Shown here piece after piece: positions 59,095 through 64,000 of a stretch of 64,000 nt of DNA. Location of the stretch: the NCBI GenBank assembly GCA_001632435.1, contig KV423999.1, positions 72,091 through 136,090 of the forward strand, read 5' to 3'. Source of the stretch: Calocera cornea HHB12733. Lineage: Eukaryota; Basidiomycota; Dacrymycetes; Dacrymycetales; Dacrymycetaceae. The notes beneath the pieces are model-generated. The model worked only from the letters and a program-made list of their open reading frames with translations, ran no database searches and was not told the DNA's origin. Within the stretch, counting starts at the first letter, position 1. The number at the start of each line of letters is the position of its first letter. Both the position numbers and the translations under genes were made by a program.

Positions 59095-60459
59095 TCTAAT
59101 GAGTCCATTCGGTTCGATTGTGCGTATGAAGTTCGCGAGGTTGGTTGGATGACTACTGATATATCCGTTAGAACGTACATTAGATCATCTTCAATCCAAA
59201 TATTCAAGCTAATCGAGGCGCATCCGGCATGCCATCCAACCCTGTATCATACGACACGCTACACCATCCATAGCCAACGCATCTTCTAATCAATGTGCAT
59301 GTTCATACTCCGTCACAATACGTTTTCTACTTTAATACTCGGTCATTCTGAGTCTCCTACGATGTAAATGATGACTAATACACGATTCGATGTTGAAGAA
59401 AGAACCCTGATTCTCTGCTCCACCATCGGAGGTATTTTAAAGGCGTGACCCCTATCTAGCGGAACCACGATGCGCATCATGCGGCGCTGCATGGGCGATG
59501 CAGGGCAACGTGTCCAGGAGAAAATAGTAACGGCGGTCTGCTATCTGGCCTCAGTCTCCTGCTGCTACTATGTCCTTCCGGAGCGCCTATAGCGCTATCA
59601 ATGCTCATCAACTCCGACTTATCGACCCGAGAAAGCGAGTGGCTCACTGGTGTAGCCGCGAAATATTCATTCCCTTGAATGGCGCAGTACCCTTTCACAC
59701 TTGATGGCTCTCTTCGGTGGCTTCGTTGATTCGTTGCTCTGGCGAGGCAGCTCGTTCAATCCTCTATCCTTCCAGTGGTTTACTTAAGAAAGTTGCTTCG
59801 GTCATGTCGCCACACAGCCAAATCAATCTGACTCACAAATGGAGGAACTGCAAGGAGTGATGCTCGCAACTTGGGGCTTATCTCTTCAACCTGGAACATT
59901 GACCTCTGTTTCTCTCGCCAGTTGGTATCAGATGGTGGTCTTTCGCAAGTCCTCGCTTGCGCATTCGTGAACTTCCGCGAGATTACTTTATCATCCACGG
60001 CTGTCGGACCTCGTAAAGACAGTTGCCATGCGGGCAAGCTGAGCCACGCGTTCTCGAGATTGAAGGCCATTGACCGGATGTAGTAAGGAAGTGGGATCAG
60101 TACAGACTGTATTTATCAGAGGACTGGCAACCCCAGCAGCGCACGTCTGTGTTCCAGGCCGAAACCACAATTATGATTATGCGTCGTTAATGTATGCTAT
60201 TGGTGTATTCTGTAGCATTAAGAGGTCGTAAAATACTAATCAACGAGTGATTGTGCAGGAAGCGGACATTATATTCGAGTGAGAAACTTGTGCGCGGAGC
60301 AAGACTAGCAAGAAGCCACCGATAAGTTAATGAATGAATTGACTCGGATTTACTGGTACTGGTTCTGACAGGGTGCGTGGGACCGAATGTTGGTCATCGT
60401 ACATGATGCATCGTGTTTATCATCTTGATTCGTGGGTGAAGTTGGGTGAAATTGTGTGT
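59095..60459. other. Convergent intergenic region between two WOPR genes
   Basis: 1.36 kb without a supportable gene. Holds both 3' ends. Confidence 0.5.
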
Positions 60460-61501
60460 TTAGTGAGTGGATTGACTGTGTCCACTACCAGGTCGACTTT
60501 GCCCCGTAGTGGGCCTGCTGGAAGAGCTGCTGGGAGCGCCAGTCCCCGCTAGAACTTCTCCAAAGGACGGCAGTGTTGTAGGCCCCTTCACCGGGGAGGC
60601 AGAAGGAAAGATTGATCCGGGGCCGCTCGGGAATGCGATTGAAGATGGTAGCGTCACAGCGGCACTGTCCGGGGAGGGAATCGGTAAGCGAGGAAGTGTG
60701 GGGCGTACTGTCGGTGAGTACATAGGGGATATAACGGTGGGGCTCGTTGGCTGACGGGGAGGCTGAATCGGAGCGGATCCGGAGGCATGAGGGGTGCGAT
60801 CTCCGAAGGGCGCCATGCTCTGCGCTGATGGCAGAGGAGTTTCGTCGGTCCCGACCCAGACATTGGGAGGAATGATGATGGTCTGTAGCATAGGGTCCGT
60901 TTGAACGGTAAAGGCGTCTCCGGGCCCCTCAGTTGAGGACTTGTACCACGTTATGTGGTAACGTTTGCGCGGATAGTTGGGATGATCGGGATCGAAGGCT
61001 AGTGCAGAGTACGAGAATTTGTGCAGACCGCCGACTTTCGGCGGGAGTCCTCGATTTCGGCTGCGACCGACCTTATCGTCCGCCTGTCTGTAAAAGCATA
61101 TCATCAGCCTTCGATATGTGTTGCACAGATGTGTCATCGTACCCTCTGGCCCTGGGTCCACCATTTTTCCGTGACTCATACATCGTGACCCCGTCCAGCT
61201 CAAAATACATGAAAACTCTTCCGAAACGATGGGTTCCAGACCAGGCCCTTCCATCCGTCCACCGCTTGATGTGCCCTTGCTCTTCAAACACGAAGGCAGC
61301 GTTGGGTCGAACGAGGCTAATACTTTCGCGCTCGTTAAGGTGTCGGTGGATTAAGGGAAGCCGGCCCTGCCGGACAGCTTCGAAGATGACAAGAATCTCG
61401 TATTCGGTCGTGAGATGAATGTTGCCATGGGTCGGCACCACATCTTGGGCGAAGACTTCGTTGGCTTCGACGTCTCGAAGCCACCTCCGCGTAGAATACA
61501 T
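60460..61501 (-). CDS. WOPR (Gti1/Pac2) transcription regulator, copy 2
   Basis: Two inferred exons, 61143-61501 and 60460-61087, give 328 residues. WOPR box: GNIHLTTEYEILVIFEAVRQ, ISLVRPNAAFVFEEQ, IKRWTDGRAWSGTHRFGRVFMYFE. The second part follows the intron: LPPKVGGLHKFSYSALAF then RYHITWYKSS. The C-terminus is Pro/Ser/Thr-rich and ends with a LPSFGEVLAGTG segment like that of copy 1. The intron is phase 2 and lies between the two boxes, as in copy 1. Start MYSTRRWLRDVEA at 61501; there are no closer upstream Met codons in frame. Divergence from copy 1 is high outside the core, so the duplication is old. Probable DNA-binding regulator; targets unknown. Confidence 0.87.
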
Positions 61502-64000
61502 CAATGGCGGTTTGATGAGGACAGCCCGATAGTGATACAGTGAAAAGATTACAGCCGGAGAAGGGAGTGTGCTGATGCGGGATGTCGTGAGGGTACTAAA
61601 GGAGCGGGGGTACTATGTTATTGGAGGGGATCTTGCGGGGGCGATCGGTGACGGCACAGGAAATGGCGTACCTTTGTAGTCTGCTCACAGAGCCACATAC
61701 TGCGCAAGAACGCGGAATGAGTGAGATACAGGAGGCTTCAACACTGAGGCAGAGTGGCGGGAGCGTGGCATGCGCAAGGGCGAGTCTTCTCGCATAGCAC
61801 CGGTTGCACAGTGCCTCGTATTCGTGTCGTCTGATAGTATTGCCTCAGCAATCCGTACGTTGCGGATGGTAACGGAGCACGTCCAGGATCTTAACCTGCC
61901 CGGGGTAGCGCATGCACCAGTAAGAGAGACAACCTATGTACAGGATTCCGGTCTGGTGGTGGAGATGATTATGGCTGTCCAGTCAGTTCTAGGGTAGTCA
62001 GCGGACGCAAACTTGCGCCTAAATGGCTACAATGCAAATTTGCCGAATGGTGGTCCTGTTCATTTTCGCCATGCGGCAGCGTTGACATATCGCCCGTGCA
62101 ATCTCAGGAACCGAGGCCTAGGAATCCAATTTCGGGCGAGACCCCATTTGGCCGGCCAGCTTCTCTTGACTGGGCAGTACTGGTTCCGTCAGGGAGCAAG
62201 ACAGAAGCGTCACGACCCCATCAGAGGGGCTTAAAGAATTCGACTTGTGACTCAGGGCGGATGGCGCTTGTCCAAGCCTCCAGCTCCACCAGTCGAGCTG
62301 CCTCCTATGGCTGGTCTCAATGACTACCAAAGAAGGCTATTGCCATGCCGAAGTCGCAATTAACAGGCCGTACCAAATGTGGTTGCTATGGCAACATTGA
62401 CATCGTTGTGTCACAGACCAAGGAATTGTAGGCTTCTCCACTTGGCGATGGGCCAGGCAGAACAGCGCCTAGTAGGCATTATTCAGCTCAAAAGAAGTGC
62501 GTAACAAGTCGCTATGCGGGGAGATCGGTTCTGAACCTGCATTTTATCTGGCGAGCAGGTGCTGGTGCGGCATTGGAGGTTGGTCTGCGGGATGCTTCGA
62601 TCAGACGCGCAGCTATTCCACACCAAACCCCATTTCACGACAGGCGCGCCCAACAAACAGGAATAATGAGCAACGATGAACAACCACCTTACACTTCCCC
62701 GTGGCTCCTGGTTGACAAACCTTAACCTCCGCGTCGGTTGCTCGCCTTCAGGCCAAAAGCGGGAGCGGGTTCGCCAAAAGGGTGGGCGGCGCGTGAGGCG
62801 GATCACGCGGAGCGGAGGACCAGGGCCCATCGGATCGATTACTGAGATCGGCCGCCGGCGCGGCCTGCTTCCTTTCCGTTGAAATGTTCCACCCGTCTGC
62901 GTTGTCGAGTGTCTGCCCGCCGGGAAAACAAAGCATCTCCAGCTTTGACGCGCGTCCCTGTCAGCCATGTCTCAGGGCCGACCGCCCTTGCAGTTAGCGT
63001 AACAACGTGATGCCTGGAAACCACAGTTCTAGCGGGAAAGAAGCGCGATTCCGCCCTTTTAGCTGTCGCGGTCGTTCGCCGGATTTCTAAACAGCGCCCA
63101 CAGGCACCGGTTTGCTCCGAGAAGCCCAATGCCCCTTCCAGCGCCTATCCCCTCTAATTCTAATGAGCTCAGACAAGCAACCCCGCGAGGGCCGAACACG
63201 GGGCGGCACTGTGAGGTTTTCGGCACGATAGCCTAATGTCTCGCATGGTCCTGTCATAGCCCCACCATATACACACGCCCCTGCCAACAACTCCGACCCT
63301 GGTGGCATGGCTCCTTCCTTTCTTCGCAGAGCGTGATACCTCCGGAACTCAATTGTGATTGGCTCCCTTGTATGACAGCTGCGATCTGCAGAAATCGATG
63401 CGCCTCCTAACGTCCATTCATCAACTCCATCGAGACGACCAAGAGCTATCCGGCCGAGCTCGCTCTCGCTTTCTCGCTCTCGGCCCTTGCTCATATGACA
63501 ACCTCTCCAGGACGCCGGTTACTGGTAGATCCGTAGCACGATAAGAAGCATTCACTGCATTCAATGACATCGCGCCTAATTCGGACGGCCACGAGCAACT
63601 ACTGCTTCATTCAATAGTCCCAGAGTCATATGCACCATCGCTATTTGAGCCGCTGAAGCCTCCAAAACGCCTGTGCCTCATGCGCCTGCTTGCTGCGCCT
63701 GCTGCGGTCTCTGAGTTCTTGGGCGTCAGATGTCAACCGTTTCTAGCCAACGAAAGAAGTCCGCTATCATGCCCCTCTTTCAGCCCAAGAACACGTTTCT
63801 CAGTGGGAGACACCGACCCGGCGGCGGCGGCCGTGCGCCACACTTCGAGCCTCATCCTGTTACTTGTTGCCCTCGTGCTGCCTGCTCGCCTGCCACTTTT
63901 CCTCTTGTTGGCATGCGAAGTAGGAGAGGCGCGCGTCGCGCGCCTCGCTAGGTACTGTACAGTTCTTAGCTTATGTAAGCTAGGGACGCGACGCAGAGCG
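61502..64000. other. Gene-free right end of the window
   Basis: 2.5 kb in which I cannot support any gene, tRNA or mobile element. It includes the upstream region of WOPR copy 2. Short open frames on both strands are Arg/Pro/Gly-rich composition artefacts. A gene could start beyond the right edge. Confidence 0.5.

Noticed and set aside
61502..64000. Degraded transposon at the right end
   Set aside because: No terminal repeats, transposase, reverse transcriptase or integrase motifs could be read in any frame.

Overview
This is a gene-dense window from a filamentous basidiomycete, most likely an Agaricomycete. The evidence is many 45-60 bp GT-AG introns, mitochondrially targeted nuclear genes, and lineage-typical families: a DUF7918 protein, a 'beta-flanking' protein, Zn2Cys6 factors and WOPR (Gti1/Pac2) factors. 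I see no ribosomal RNA, CRISPR array, bacterial operon or intact transposon. I reconstructed 27 protein genes by joining exons by eye; splice sites are inferred, so exon ends could be off by a few bases.

Left part (1-16.1 kb). A copper amine oxidase runs off the left edge. Next come a zinc-finger protein, a glyoxylate/hydroxypyruvate reductase, CTP synthase, serine hydroxymethyltransferase with two in-frame starts, and a mitochondrial DEAD-box-like protein whose catalytic motifs are degraded. From about 4.1 to 16.1 kb the DNA is clearly more GC-rich.

Middle part (16.2-38.5 kb). Two secreted type-B carboxylesterases diverge around a short-chain dehydrogenase. Then come three translation genes on the minus strand (prolyl-tRNA synthetase, mitochondrial isoleucyl-tRNA synthetase, mitochondrial ribosome recycling factor), a 1330-residue acidic-repeat protein, a MetE-like methyltransferase, a cupin and an F-box protein.

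Right part (39-64 kb). Two family-2 O-methyltransferases of equal predicted length (449 residues) face each other across a secreted S28 peptidase and a small His-rich secreted protein. After them lie a DUF7918 protein, HRI1, a beta-flanking protein, a tandem pair of Zn2Cys6 factors with shared intron positions, and a tail-to-tail pair of WOPR factors with wide gene-free flanks.

The recurring theme is duplication: three inverted paralog pairs (carboxylesterase, O-methyltransferase, WOPR) and one tandem pair (Zn2Cys6) within 64 kb. The most interesting candidates are the four-gene transcription-factor group at 52-61.5 kb, the methyltransferase/peptidase/small-secreted-protein group at 39-47 kb, and the degenerate helicase.
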